Assembly: GCA_030704615.1 (NCBI GenBank)
Contig: CM060733.1
Span: forward strand, 63,240,001 to 63,304,000
Length of the DNA stretch: 64,000 nucleotides
Source: Takakia lepidozioides
Lineage: Eukaryota; Streptophyta; Takakiopsida; Takakiales; Takakiaceae
Direction: 5' to 3'
Shown here: piece after piece, positions 21,245 to 33,689 of the stretch
Position numbering within the stretch: position 1 is the first letter of the stretch
Layout of the letters: every line of letters begins with the position of its first letter
The notes under the pieces: generated by a model
The model's database searches: none
Told to the model about the DNA's origin: nothing
Seen by the model: the letters and a program-made list of their open reading frames with translations, nothing else
Made by a program: the position numbers and the translations under genes

Positions 21245-24200
21245 GTGGTAGTCAAGCTGGAGAGGGTTCCTTCTACAATACGAAAGAGAAGAAAGTCTCT
21301 TTATTTTACTTCCCTTAGAGAGAGACGCAGAGCAAGAGAGCAAATGACGAGGCGTCGTTTGTTGGAGAACACAGGGCCAAGGCAGCAGGTGAACGCGGAG
21401 ACTGATTCACAAGAGCAGACGGAGACTGAGGCAGCGGCTGTGACACAGTCGGCGATAAGAGTGCGCCAGCCTGTGGATGCAGAGATGACTCGCAGGGACA
21501 CTGAAGGGTGGAAGCACGAGGAACGCCGAACCGGGAGAAGGTCCAGAAACCCTAGAGCAGACAGAAATTCCAGCAGATGTGAGAGGGAAGAGGAAAGCTG
21601 CAGAAGGGGATCCAATTTCAAAACCTAAGAAGGCGCCAGTAAGTTTTCTCTAACTTACATTTCATTGTTGAAGATCTGCGTAGAGATTGAGTGGAATGTC
21701 CCAGACAGGGATTGTCGCTACCGACCATCACAACGGTGATTTGCTTTCTACTCCTCTGCTAAGGGTTTACCGCACAATGAGTGGGTGACTGACGGTACCG
21801 TCAATCATCGTGTTTAGATCATACAGTCTGTCTGATTGCCTTTCAAGCAGTCCTTCCTCTTCCCATGCTGGCGACGTAATCACAATGGAATCAATCTGAA
21901 TAATCTGCACTTACTGTCCGCCCTAAACTATACTGAATGTCGTTGCCGCCAATCACTTGCACATAGATGTCATTACACAACACCGATCCGGCAGGTCCTT
22001 ATCTTTTGTGATTGTCGTTAACGCCGTTCGCTATCGCTCTCGCTTTTGTTTTGAATACGGCAGGATTAGCTTTGCTTGTGTAATTGTGCTGAATTGTTTC
22101 ACACCATTCATAGTGAGTTTGAGACAGAGTGATGGTCGTTACCGCCGTTCACTATTTGCAAATTACTCAGTCAGAACTGAATGGCATCGTGCAGAAAACT
22201 GTGAGGTCCAAGCCTACAGGAGAGAGGGAAAGGATCTGGAGATGGGGACGAGTCCGGAAAAAGCTCAGAGAATACAGATGAAGCAGATGAATCTGAAGTG
22301 CACTACCTTGACAAGGTGAAAGAACTCATGTCATTCCAGAAGGTAAACTCTCAGGAGGTTATAAGGGACATGCTCGTATCTGGAGGGCGTCTGGACATCC
22401 CTGTGCCGGATGATATCTATGCCTTGTGCGTCCACCTCTTTCCCATGACATAACAAAATTGGAGAGTGATTTTGTGCATGGATATAGACTTGGTGCACAA
22501 GTTTTTTTATGTGTCACTGACGGATATAAATGGGAAAAGCACATTAGTGTCTCCAGAGATCAGTGATAACTGGGATGAGTGCTGGAAAGATGCCAATGAG
22601 GAGTTCGAGCTGGGCCTCATGATGGGAAAGAACACCCAGCAATTCTGCAACCACATGTTTCTACGTCTGGGACGGCAACCACCGATTGCTGGCATGGATG
22701 GGATACATTCAGAAACACCATGCGAAAGACAAAGACAAGCATGTTGCTGTGGAGGCAATGGTTTTGGATCCTGGAAACGACATCGCTAGGCTTCTTACAG
22801 CTATGCACGACGTGAACAAGTAAGTCATCCAGGAGATTTCATTTCCCTCTGTAGTGTCTTATTAATCCCCAAAAAACAGTGTTAAGGAATGCAATGTTCC
22901 AATGTTTTTGCAGATCGACAGAGAAATCGCATGTGGTCAACACTATTCCGAATTCAGAGATTGGTCTGATGAAGCTGGATGATTTTCGGACAGTACTCCC
23001 ACCCAAATATCAAGAAGTGCGAAACAGGAAGAGCTGCAGGCACTTGGTATTCTTTGACACGAGAGGCGTTTCTGGAGTACATGTATGCGGTAAGCCTGAG
23101 TCTATACTCAGTTTACTTTTCGAATACATGTTTGTAGTCGGTGCTAATCACTACTTGAATCAATGCAGCAAGAACTGGCAGAGGCAGCTGAGAAGGGAAA
23201 ATCCGAATATTACCGCACTACACCAGAGGAACTAAGGACATCAAAGGGTGTGGAAGCTGCAATAAAGAAGGAGTTTGAAATGCGAAGAACCAAATTGATG
23301 TCCGCCTTCGGAAAACAGCTTAGAATAGTAGATCCTGGACTTGGTTCTGAGTTCCTTCAGCAGATCAAAACACACTATGACAAGCATGTGCATCCGGAGA
23401 TGCAGCAGGAGAAATTGCACCGGCTGGCCATATCGATGGTCGACCCACAAACAAAAATAAGGTGGCTGGAGATATGGAACTCAGATCAAACAGTAAAGGA
23501 CTTGAATCAGTTCCCAAAGAGCACCATACAGCCTGGCACAAAGGTGGAAGGAATCAGTGATTTGGTGTTTGATAACTGGCTCCACAAGGCTACATTTTGG
23601 AGTCAGGTGTGTATTCAAATATGCCGTTTTCTTTTCTTCAAGTATGTGATGAGAATCTTATTTGCAATTATGACAAATATACAATTTGCAGCTCGAAAAG
23701 CGCGCCGTCATTGTGCTGGATCAGACTTTGAAGGACCTGAACATTTCGATTGTTTCCCCTCCCCAAATGTCATTGGAGGCATACATAAGGAAGTGGAGAG
23801 GTCTCACTGGAGATACTGTTTTTTCCGGGAGTTCTCCAAAGATGGTAACATTTTACGGTCCAACGACTTTGACAGTCAGGTTGGAGGAGAGTGGGCCATG
23901 ATGCGAGTTGTGTACAGGTGCATGTCATACTGAAACTCTACTTTTTTGGGAAAAAATGTGGCTTCATAAGGATTGCAATCATAGATCCAGATTGAATGTC
24001 GTTGACGACATTCACTTCTTTGTCTGAGTCATTCTTAAGCGAGTATATGAATTCACCTGGTTAGGATCTAAGGGTGTAATTATAGTGTCCCTGATTAGAA
24101 TTGATAATGTCCTTGAATGGCGTTGACGACATTCACATCCGGAGTTGTTGAGAGGTCCTCAGAGTTATGTAAATTTTTGTAATGTCCATAGAGTTTACAG

Positions 24201-26956
24201 TGAGGGTTCCTCACTTCATTTTGCTGAATGTCAATGCAGACATTCAGTTGTTCTGCATTTTTTGCCTCTTGCGAGGAATCTGGAGGCTTGATAAGCTTGT
24301 TATGAGAAATCCAAAGTGAATGTCGTTGATGACATTCACTTCTGTGTCTGTATTATTCACCAGCGACAATTTGAATTTACATGGATTGGGAGCTAAGTAA
24401 TTGGTTCCTTGTTGGTATTTTGTGAATGGCGTTGACGTCATTCACATACAGTGTTGTTGTGAGGTCCTCAGTGATATGTTCGTTATGAATGTGCATTGAG
24501 TTTGGAGGGTTCCTTACTCGAGTTTATGATTTCCATCCTTTGATTTTGCTTCATTGAGGAATAATTAGGCTTGATTAGGAGTGTATTCACAAATCCAAAG
24601 TGAATGTCGTTGACGACATTCACATCCGGAGCAGTCGTGTGGTCCTGAAAGGTCCTTGGAGGTGTTCTCAGAGCCATTTCATTCTATGTTTTTTTCATTC
24701 TGTTCTACTTGCATCTTACTCACTGAGCGCTTTGTTGGGTTGGGATTTATCTCCTATTTTGCAGGTACACGAAATATGTGCTTATGGAAGGAAATCACCT
24801 GAGCGGAATTCCAGACTATCTTGACATGTGGTCGGACCCTGCAAACGATCCAACCATGTATACTACAGGGATATTGAAGGACTGGAGTCCTTCTCACTTC
24901 AGAGACTGTGGGTGGTACCTTGACTGCCCACCGGAGCACACGACCTTTCAAGAACAACATATGAAATACTTGAACAATAATGCTGAGATGCTGGCGCCTT
25001 TGACTGACGAAGAGTACCAACGAAACATAGCAACATTGGCTGCCAAGGAGCCTGATGCTCAGGGAACGCCGCAGAAGGGAAAGAAGGCGGGCCAAAAGAC
25101 AAGGCTGTTGATGTCATAGCCATCTCACCAGCAAAGCCAAAGGACAAAGACAAGTCCAAAGAGAAGGAAAAATGACAAGGGGAAGGAGAAAGAAAAGGAG
25201 ATGGAGAGTGGGCAGGACTTTACTGCTAGAAGATACCCGCACTGTTCAGTGCGTGTTCGATGCCAAGCCACACCCTTCCCGTTCTGATTCGGCAGGAGAG
25301 ATGAAAATTGTTAATGAGGGTTGGCTTCGATGATGCAGAGTCGAAAGAGAGGATACACTGGGGTGCCTTCGCCTACCTGGGACAATATAATCTCATTCCT
25401 CAATCTGGTGAGAATTCCAGTTTCTTTCCTTTTTCTCTGAAAGTTTTGTTGGCAGTATTTCAGTCTCGTTCTTTGAAAACATTCTTGCCATCGTTCTTTA
25501 TAAAAACATGTCTGTTGCAGGTGAGCACAGGTCCCACCTTGTGTGCAGTGTGCAGAAAACATATGCGGCCGACATTGTCATTCTCGACATCCCGGATGGC
25601 CAGGCTGTGCCAGAAGTTCTTCCAAAGGGCAAGACGCCAGGCTGGAACAAATTCGAGGACAACTACTGGAGTTGGGTGTTCGGGTTCTGTAATAACTTCC
25701 TCTCTGATGCAGGGACACTTTTGCTTTTTCAGTCATGTGACAATGATAGTTGTCGGGCATTGGCATCATACCTCAAGTCTTCAGGGTTTGAAGTTTTGCG
25801 CACATGGAATTGTGTGAACAGCCTCTACCTTGTGGAAGGGGGTTTCCCTGGTCAGCTGGTATGCCGTCTCCCTTCTGCTTGTGCTTTCATGATGAGTTCA
25901 ATGTTCTCTATAGCTCCACTCTGGTAGAATCTGTTATGATCGACACCGATCATCACCGATTCGTGATAAAAATGATTTTTTTGTGTCTGAGTTCTGAATA
26001 GCCGATGTACACACTTCCACTATAGATTGTGTTTACCACACTAACCTGCTATTTGGTAGACGAGGATGTTCGAGGCGATCTGCCTGCGAGGATTCGCACC
26101 TCCAAGACACCATCCTCCATCCGCAGCTTTGAGATTTCTGACCAGGGTTGTTTCGTCAACCCCCCCTATGAGCCCCATGTCGATGACATTTTGTACAACT
26201 TCATGCAGTTCAGTCAGACTCTGAAGAGACCAGATGGCACTCCCTGGAGAGGTACAAAGGAAAAGTCCCCAGCGTTCATGCAAAATACTGCTGGAGTCAT
26301 GCAGCCACCACTCTGCACGGGTGGTCGATCTTTCTGTGTCCACAGGTTCGTTCTTTCCCTTCCGAATTGGGTTTCTTTCAACAGTTTCATCTGCTTAAAC
26401 CCCCCACCAAACTGTTCATGTCCTCCTGTGTGGTGCAGGAGCAACTTACCATGCATGCAAGGCAGGCGGAAGAAGCCTTTTTGGCATGGGGTGATTCTGA
26501 CCTCTACAACATAGTGCTCCCCCCTTTTGTCTGGCTCCACTTCAGGCACACAGACTGATCGGATTCAAATTCGAAATGATGACGATCCCGAAGATAAGCA
26601 GGTCGACAACGACTTTTCATGTGAGTAAGTGCTAAACCCTCTTTGGGAGCCATACTCAATTTCTCAATAACATCAAAGTTACAGTAATAACTTTTTCAGG
26701 CTGTCTTTCAGGAAAGGCAGCGGTGGATCTTCAGGAGATACAGTCATTTCTGGCGAGTCTGTTTTCGACAGCCCCATTTCCAATTTTCTGCTTCCTGTAT
26801 ATGCCAAAGCAATGGCACTTCATGCGGCTGAGTCCCTATCCCCAGACTTTTGTGCCAGCCGTAGGTGTATCCAGCGTGGATCCGATGTTCTAAAATACTT
26901 AGACTTAGATGCAGAGGAAGCGGGGATACATTGTACTGACTCTGAGTCAGACTGAA
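21245..26956 (+). pseudogene. ParB-like/permuted methyltransferase-like accessory gene (element 2), frameshifted
   Basis: The basic N-terminal exon (RKRRKSLYFT, RERRRAREQM) matches the third copy's RKRRRTLYFT and ERRRARERM. An acidic stretch and KVNSQEVIRDMLVSGG precede the ParB-like part: DITKLESDFVHGYRLGAQVFYVSL and, after a one-base frame change near 22660, YVWDGNHRLLAWMGYI. The helical middle follows (VDPGLGSEFLQQI; RWLEIWNSDQ; FDNWLHKATFWSQ). A long intron (23918-24764) holds six palindromes. The exon from 24765 has FRDCGWYLDCP and a Lys-rich linker. The methyltransferase-like part has DIVILDIPDG (near 25570), WNKFEDNYWSWVFGFCNNFL, NPPYEPHVDDIL (near 26160), GTPWRGTKEKSPAFMQ, and after a frame change the motif-I continuation GATYHACKAGGR. 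An acidic tail follows (DLDAEEAG, DSESD). Frame breaks also lie near 21590 and 23050. Confidence 0.75.
23994..24621. repeat. Six intronic palindromes of element 2 (GAATGTCGTTGACGACATTC family)
   Basis: Copies lie at 23994-24013, 24115-24134, 24226-24245, 24318-24337, 24424-24443 and 24602-24621, all inside one intron and spaced 93-178 bp. Each has 9-base arms (GAATGTCGT and ACGACATTC) around a two-base centre, with one to three substitutions per copy. Looser relatives (GTCGTTAACGCCGTTC type) lie at 21933, 22009 and 22132. The flanks repeat too (AATCCAAAGTGAATG; TGAGGTCCTCAG). Confidence 0.9.
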
Positions 26957-26999
26957 CTATATTCTTTTAATATTATTTTCATACTATGGAAAACGTTGA

Positions 27000-27440
27000 A
27001 TCCCCTTCCTCCACCGTAGTTATTCCTTTAGAACAAATAATAATCACAGAATCAACTTTCATTTAAATTGCAATATGTATGAATCCATCTCACAAACCTC
27101 CCTGACTCTTCTCATATCCATTGTGCATTCATCTACAGTGTATTCATGCGTGCTCCATTCATGAATGTTTTCCTTTGTTCAACATCCATTGTACATTCAT
27201 CCTCTGTACTCTTTAATCCACCCCACAAACCTTCCACACTCATTTCATATACGTTGTGCATTCGTCAAAAGTTTTGGTCATGCATCTTCCTGTCATGAAT
27301 TTTTGTCATTGCTCAACATCCATTATACATTCATCCATTTTACTCTTATCCATCCCTCATTCATCCATCTACATTCATTTTTCACACTCATCCATCTGTT
27401 TATCATCCAACTGTACATTCATCCATCCTTTATTCAATGC
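27000..27440. repeat. ATTCATCC-rich low-complexity tract
   Basis: From about 27110 the sequence is built of variants of CATTCATCC and CATCCATT, with two longer near-repeats that contain TCAACATCCATT. It lies between the accessory gene and the right end of element 2. Open frames here are not credible proteins. Confidence 0.7.
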
Positions 27441-27509
27441 CTTTATTATGTCGTCCAGCTTGTTCCGCGGTAAAGGGTGCCAATCCGCGGGAATACACTC
27501 CACTTCTTC

Positions 27510-27647
27510 TGGGCGCGTGGTGACGCGGCCTTCACGTGTGATGACGTGGAATGAGCCCCGTGACGTGGCATTGGCGCAAGGTGACGTGGCGTGAGCGCAA
27601 TTGCGCTCACGCGCTCACGTGACCAGGCTCACGCCGAGGCATCCCTG
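27510..27647. repeat. Right subterminal repeats of element 2
   Basis: Four TGACGTGG-type words and GCGTGAGCGCAATTGCGCTCACGC occur within 140 bp of the right end, mirroring the left end but with the TGACGTGG words in the same orientation as there. Confidence 0.75.
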
Positions 27648-27658
27648 TAGAAATAGCA
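27648..27658. repeat. Right target-site duplication of element 2 (TAGAAATAGCA)
   Basis: This is an exact 11-bp copy of 16535-16545. Confidence 0.85.
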
Positions 27659-27734
27659 CATTGGCAGCTGGTGCAAAACTAGAGACAATGCACTGTGCGT
27701 AGCATGCAAAGAGGGAAGGGGTGACGTTCAAAGC

Positions 27735-30700
27735 ATGTACAGTGCAGGTGGCGACCGAATGCGTAGGCGTAGAATAGATGACCGTCTATGGCGAATAGAA
27801 GAAGCTTATGCCACAAGGAATGGGCATACAAAAATGCTATGCAATTGCGATGAGTGTCATGGAGGAAAAGTACTGTTGTTGGAAACAGTGAGGAATCATT
27901 ACATGATACACGGGAGGGATCCTCTTCTCCAACGCTGTTCTCTTCCGGTAAGATCGCCACTTTCCCTTCAACACTTTAGTTTGAATTTTGAATGCAACGA
28001 TCCTCTTCTCCACATGTCGACATTTCGTTGGGTGATTGTAGTCAAGAAGTCATAAGATACAGACGTGACTATGACTACGCCACTTCCGTTATCACTTTAA
28101 TTAATGCACATGTCGTGTTTTCATTGGTCATGTGTAGTCATGTAGTCATATATGACTAAGTAAGTGTGACTGCAACTATGACTTCAATGGTTACAAATGT
28201 CGTGTTTTGATTGGGTGTATATTCATAAGATACATACGTAAATATGACTGCATCACTGCAACGTCACCGTGCCTCCTATGTCATAATATGAACAAGTGTC
28301 ACATCGTTGTTGGTCCACTCACAAGATGACTATTGGGATGCAGGGATGTGAATATTCAGATGATGAAGACGAAGGCCATGCGGCACAGCGGGAGCCCAAT
28401 GTCACAGAGAACGCAGATGAGAGTGGTGGATTGGGGGTAGAAATGCAGCGTGCATTGCAAGAAGCGTTTCTCTTTGCAGATGCAAACAGAGAGGACCCCA
28501 TTCATGGTGGAACCGATCACACATTTGCCGATCATGACGATGATCTCGACGATTCCGGAGACAATGAATTTGATGAGAATGCTCACCTGCATGTTGATCG
28601 TGAGTATGATAAACTCTTCTGACAGTCGCAATGTCCACTTTTTGAAGGGTGCTCCATCAGCCGGCTGCAAGCAACTTTGACGTTGCTGAACGCATGCACT
28701 ACCCACAATTGCACCAATGCATTTGTGGATGAGCTTCAGGGATTGTTGCGTGAGAGTTTTTTGCCTAAAGAAAATTCATTGCCGAAAACTCACTATGAAG
28801 CAAAAACCATGATTGCCAAGATGGGATTGCAGTACACCATGATTCATGCCTGTGAGCGTGGTTGTGTACTCTTCCGTGGGGAGTATGAGAATGTAGACAT
28901 TTGCCCAATGTGCCGCAGTTCCCGTTACATTCCAGGTCGTGGAAGTGTGCCCAAGAAAGTATTGCGACACTTCCCTGTCATTCCAAGGTTGAAACGTATG
29001 TACCGATGTAAATCGATCGCTAACCTCATGACATGGCACGACAGACATAAGAGCCAGGATGGGTTGGTTCGACATCCAGCTGATAGCAAAGCATGGAGAC
29101 ACATTGACACCACATTTGAGGATTTTGCTATAGAGCCACGATCTCTACAATTTGGATTGGCCTTAGACGGTGTAAATCCCTACGGAGCTCAATCCACAAG
29201 TTGGAGCACATGGCCCGTTCTCTTGGTCAATTACAATCTGCCTCCGTGGTTAATGACCAAAAAAGTTCTTTGTCATGTTAGCGCTACTGATTCCTGGTAA
29301 GGAGTCTGTTACCTCGGACAACGTAGATATTTACCTGATGCCCCTAGTGGAAGAGCTACTGGAACTATGGAGAGGGATTGCAGCTCATGATGTTTCCCGT
29401 CCTCGTGGTCAACGCGAATTCACACTGAGGGCAGTGTTGATGTGGTCAATCCTTGACTACCCTGCATATGGCTTGCTCTCAGGTCAAGTGACGAAAGGTT
29501 ATGCTGGTTGTCCAGCTTGTGGACCCGGGGTGACTTCACAGCAGTTACACACATGTGGAAAAATTGTTTTCCTAGGCCACCAAAGATTTTTGGCCCACAA
29601 TTGTCCATATAGAAGGTCAAGAATGTTCAATGGCGCTACTGAGCATGGAACTCCTCCAAAAACGCAGACTGGAACACAAATCAAGGAGCTTGCAACAGCT
29701 CGCACTGCATGGGTGGAAAACGGAGGGACGCCAGATAGCAGGACAGACCCAGCAAAAACTCATGGAGTTAAGCGATTGTCAATTTATGTCTTACCTTATT
29801 GGGAGGTAATTCCTTCATGGCCTTTAAATTGGCTGTGTACATTTTTGCGTTTTCTGTTTAAATTGTGATGAGTAAATGCTCAATTGCTTATGTGTTCATT
29901 TTGTAGGGTCTCATCATCCGCCACACGTTTGACACAATGCATTGCGAGAAGAACTTGGCTGAAAATATTATTAAAACTATCTTTGGTGAGAAAGACACAT
30001 TGAAAGTTCGCCGTGATTTGGAGCTATTTGGGATGCGCCCGGAATTGTGGCTACAACGTGATCCTGACAGAGCAGATACGTTAATTATGCCTCCTGCCCC
30101 TTATGTCCTCACTGAGGCTGAGTTACAAGTCTTTCTGGAGATTGTGCAGAACTTGAAAGTGCCAACAGGCTACGCATCAACTTTCAAAAAACATGTGGTG
30201 AAGAAGAAGAAGTTGTCTGGCATGAAATCACATGACTATCATGTGCTCATGCAGCAAATTATACCGCTTGCTATCCGTGGGCTCATGCCAAGTGGTCCTC
30301 GAAGGGCCATTTTGCGAGTATGTCATGTATTTAAGAAGTTGTGTGCAAAAGTGGTGAATCCTGTAGAGTATGAGGAATTGAGAACTGAAGCAGTTCTCAC
30401 TCTGTGTCTTATAGAGAAGGAGTTCCCACCATCATTTTTTGATGTGATGACACATCTGGTTGTTCACCTAGTGGATGAGTTGTACTTATGGGGCCCGTAG
30501 CATCTCGTTGGATGTACCCCATGGAGCGGGCAATGAAAGATATGAAGGGCTACATAAGAAACATGGCAAGGCCCGAGGGGAGCATGGCAGAAGGATATCA
30601 ATTTGAAGAAGCATTGGGTTTTTGCACAGAGTATATGGCAGGATTTGATGGAAGTGTACGAAGGGTGTGGGATGCAGATGAGGCAGAATCTGTGGAACGT

Positions 30701-31917
30701 GAAGTGTGGAAGGAAGTTCTAAAGCCCGAAAATTGAATGACATGTGTGATATTGTACATGAGTACATCATTCAGAACCATCCTCGTCTGTCAGTCATGTT
30801 GGGGTAAGAAATCTACTTCATTGACATTCAGATTTCCAAGTTTTAGTCATTTATCATTAGTTGGCATATGGCGTCTTTTCAAATCTCCCACGCCACCTCT
30901 GTCAGTCTCCTAGCTGACCCTCGGATTGTGACAGGATATATGAAGCAGAGTCCACACGGATAGAAGCCAGACGACGCTTGTTTCGTGAGGAGCAAGGGCT
31001 GGAAGGCATGAGCAATCCCACGGCAATTCAGTACCCTCCTGATTTGCATCCTTGTCCTCCATTTGCTGTTTGGCTCCCTCAAGGTGTACGGGATCATCTC
31101 TCAATTCAATCAGATGGGCTTGATCCTACAACACGTGAGGAAATTACTGGATCTTTCAAGGCCTCCATCATTTACTGCCTGTCATTCAAGAGTATGACAA
31201 CGTATGGTAACCATTACAGGGTTACATCCCCCGGCATGAACACAACAAGTATGGTGTCTTTTGATTGTGGGAGTCTCATCTGTTTTCCAGCACCAGCCCA
31301 TTACCAACAATTCAGGCAATGACATGGAGGAACCTACAAGATATGGGGGTCTTATAAGGGAGATTTTGCAAATTGACTATATAGTGTTTTTGTGTTCGTG
31401 GGTACAGGCGAGTCGCGTGGGTCGTCAACCTATGTCAATGAAGCAGGATGATGCTGGCTTCACACTTGTCAATTTTAACCGTATTCTTCCACCTTATGAG
31501 CAACCTTTTGTGTTTCCTGGCCAGGTTGATCAAGTGTTTTTTTCTGATTGTGTGAAGGAGCCGGGGTGGAAAGTCGTCCCGGAGAAGAGCCCCGAGCACG
31601 TAGAGTGGTCTACGACATATCAATTGATAATGATGATGTGTGACGGAAGTGGAAGGATTGTTAGCCCACAAAGACTAGAGGAAACTCTGGTTACTGATGG
31701 CCCAACATGCGAGCGGTACCGGTTACTCCAGAGCAGGTGGCCTCCTTGTACCTCCGAGCACCCCATATACGTGGTGATGATGTTCAGCCAACCCTTGGAC
31801 AAGATCAAGTCTGTGATAAAGACAATGATAAATGTAGTGACCCAGACACAAATGAGGATGATGAAAATTAGATATGCGCAATTTGTGCACTCCAGTTATA
31901 GACCATGCATGATAGTT
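27735..31917 (+). pseudogene. CACTA transposase (TNP2 type), broken
   Basis: The first exon (27735-27947, donor GGTAAGA) encodes the N-terminal Transpos_assoc-like Cys motif (CNCDECHG with ETVRNHYMIHG). An acidic exon follows (28296-28620), then the TNP2 domain from about 28620: CPLFEGC, LPKTHYEAKTMI, ACERGCVLFRG, CPMCRSSRY, RHPADSKAW and GLALDGVNPYG. Downstream are the DUF4218-like part (KSHDYHVLMQQIIPLAIRG, PPSFFDVMTHLVVHL, SRWMYPMERAMKDMKGYIRN, EGSMAEGYQFEEA) and the DUF4216-like part (QDDAGFTLVNFNRI, EQPFVFPGQVDQVFFSD). Damage: a TGA just before QSQCPLFEGC (near 28620), a frame change near 29290 and another near 30495 (LYLWGP against MGPVASRW). One real intron is evident at about 29800-29905. 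Confidence 0.88.
28060..28290. repeat. AGTCAT-rich intronic segment of the CACTA element
   Basis: GTAGTCAT, CATAAGATAC and ATGTCGTGTTTT(C/G)ATTG are each repeated here, matching words found in the right subterminal region at 34126-34440. It lies between the first and second transposase exons. Confidence 0.55.
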
Positions 31918-32218
31918 TAAGGTGGTAACACTCCCTTCGCATTCCCATTAAGATATCATGCTTGGACACTGGATTTTATGATCAATTATGGAGTGCTTTC
32001 CTTTCAACACCCTTTATTCATTGTTGTTGCAATTGGCTTTGGACCAACCCGTGCTGGTACCATTGCCATGGGTTCTGCCTGCAATGTTTTCTTGCCATGG
32101 ATTCGGCACACGCCACGAAAGGCCATCCAGACCATCCTCTGGAAATGCTCCAATGTTGTTTCAAACATCTCCACATTGCAATGGATACAACACTGACATT
32201 AGATGAGTGAAAGTGAGA

Positions 32219-33250
32219 CTAGACCTCCAGCCAGCCGGCTTTCCCACATCAAATTGAAGGGGATCTGTAGGTTATAGATAACGGCTGTTGCCTTCTCAAT
32301 GTCTTTTCCAATCACCTCTGCAATGAACTGGGGTATAAGATCCTTCAAATCACAAGTTTGAGCATCACGCACAAGCCACTTACGGGGATAGAGTTTCCAA
32401 TGCGAACCATTGGTCTTTTATTGATAGCATTGTTGTAAAATACATGGACCAACATGGTCAATTTCGGGAATGACATATAGTACGCTTTCATGTACTATGT
32501 AAGCATGCAACTATGTACCAGTGACGTGGCTTGTTCGTCACTTAACCTGTTTGCCCATTCAGCCATCTCCACATTGTCATGGATTTTGCATGCTGGATTG
32601 TGAGGCCATCCACACCGTCCTCTGGAAATGCTATCATGGGGTTTCAGCTATGTCCACATTTCCCTGGATTATGCCTGCACGAAGCAAGGCCAACTGCATT
32701 CAACACCCTCCACTTTATTATAGTATTGCAGCAACATTCAAAGCACTTCAATTTGTATCCATCGAAAACATCTAGGCTGGAAAAAGATTGTTTGCAGCAG
32801 AACTTAGGAAAGTACTTCTCCCCTTCCACTACACACGTGAAATGAAAGAAGCCAACCAACAGCATACCAGCCAAGAAAATATGAATCCAGCCAAGAAAAG
32901 AGCCAATATATGCAGTGAAGGTCGACACTAAATGAAACTTATCCAACACTTACATTAGAGGAGGGAAGCTAAGTCTTACCTCCATAAGCTTGCCCACATC
33001 AAATTGGGAGCTTTCAGAATTTTTCCTTTCCGGTTGAATGAACTTGGCTACAAGATCCTTCAAATCACAAGTTTGAGCTTCACACACAATGAACTTACAG
33101 GGATTGAGCTTCCAATGCGAACCAGAAGTCTTATATTGATAGCATTGTTGTAAAACACATGGACCAACAATGACAGTCTCTGGAATGACATATAGTACAG
33201 TAATGACATAGTACAACATGCCGCTTCCATTTGACCATCTACCCATGTAG
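32219..33250 (-). repeat. Direct duplication of an uncharacterised coding-like segment
   Basis: Positions 32219-32490 and 32970-33220 are related direct copies, for example AGATCCTTCAAATCACAAGTTTGAGC and TTCCAATGCGAACCA in both. On the minus strand the reading frame is conserved better than the DNA: GPCVLQQCYQYKTSGSHWKL and AQTCDLKDL in one copy, GPCILQQCYQ, GSHWKL and AQTCDLKDL in the other, with one stop. I do not recognise the protein; it may be the second CACTA ORF or a captured host fragment. Positions 31920-32218 and 32500-32960 show no gene. Confidence 0.5.
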
Positions 33251-33689
33251 GTTTCTTGTAACTATCATTCCACAGGGAATCATAGGTAATGTGGAGCTTG
33301 AAATCCAGCCCTCTTGGATGAATCTGGACCCACACTCTATCCCTGCTCCTTCAGCTATCCATGCCTTTGACAGCCTACAATTCTACTAGCAAACACCCCA
33401 ACCATACTGGTGTGGAGTTCTTCCCCAAAACACCCCAACCCTACTTATCACAATCTGAAATGCATCTGCTTCTCTCTGTAGTCCAACAGGCATTCGCCTT
33501 TTTGTCTCCATTGTCCCACCATTGGGGTCGGAAAGTGTTCACCCCAAAGCTTCTCCTCACCTCTATTATATGTTTGGATACTTCCCTGCTGCCACACTGG
33601 CAGTAACTTGCCAAAGTCACTCCAAACCACCACAGATCTACCCAACGACCTAACTTACAGAATTCAATATGCATCTTGCGGCCAAGTCT

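Larger units (their letters stand above)
16546..27647. mobile_element. Mobile element 2: paralogue of element 1
   Basis: The element is about 11.1 kb with a perfect flanking duplication. Its ends are only loosely inverted: CGACGCAATGGCGTGAGC on the left and GGGATGCCTCGGCGTGAGC on the right complement share GGCGTGAGC at the same distance from the terminus. It carries the minus-strand transposase (17.2-20.5 kb) and the divergent ParB/methyltransferase-like gene (21.2-26.95 kb), in the same arrangement as element 1. Its palindrome family (GAATGTCGTTGACGACATTC) is entirely different from that of element 1. The third ORF of element 1 is absent. A perfect duplication suggests fairly recent insertion, yet the genes contain frameshifts. 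Confidence 0.87.

Noticed and set aside
27165-27594. Plus-strand ORFs rich in HPSF and HSSI
   Set aside because: They arise from the ATTCATCC low-complexity tract.
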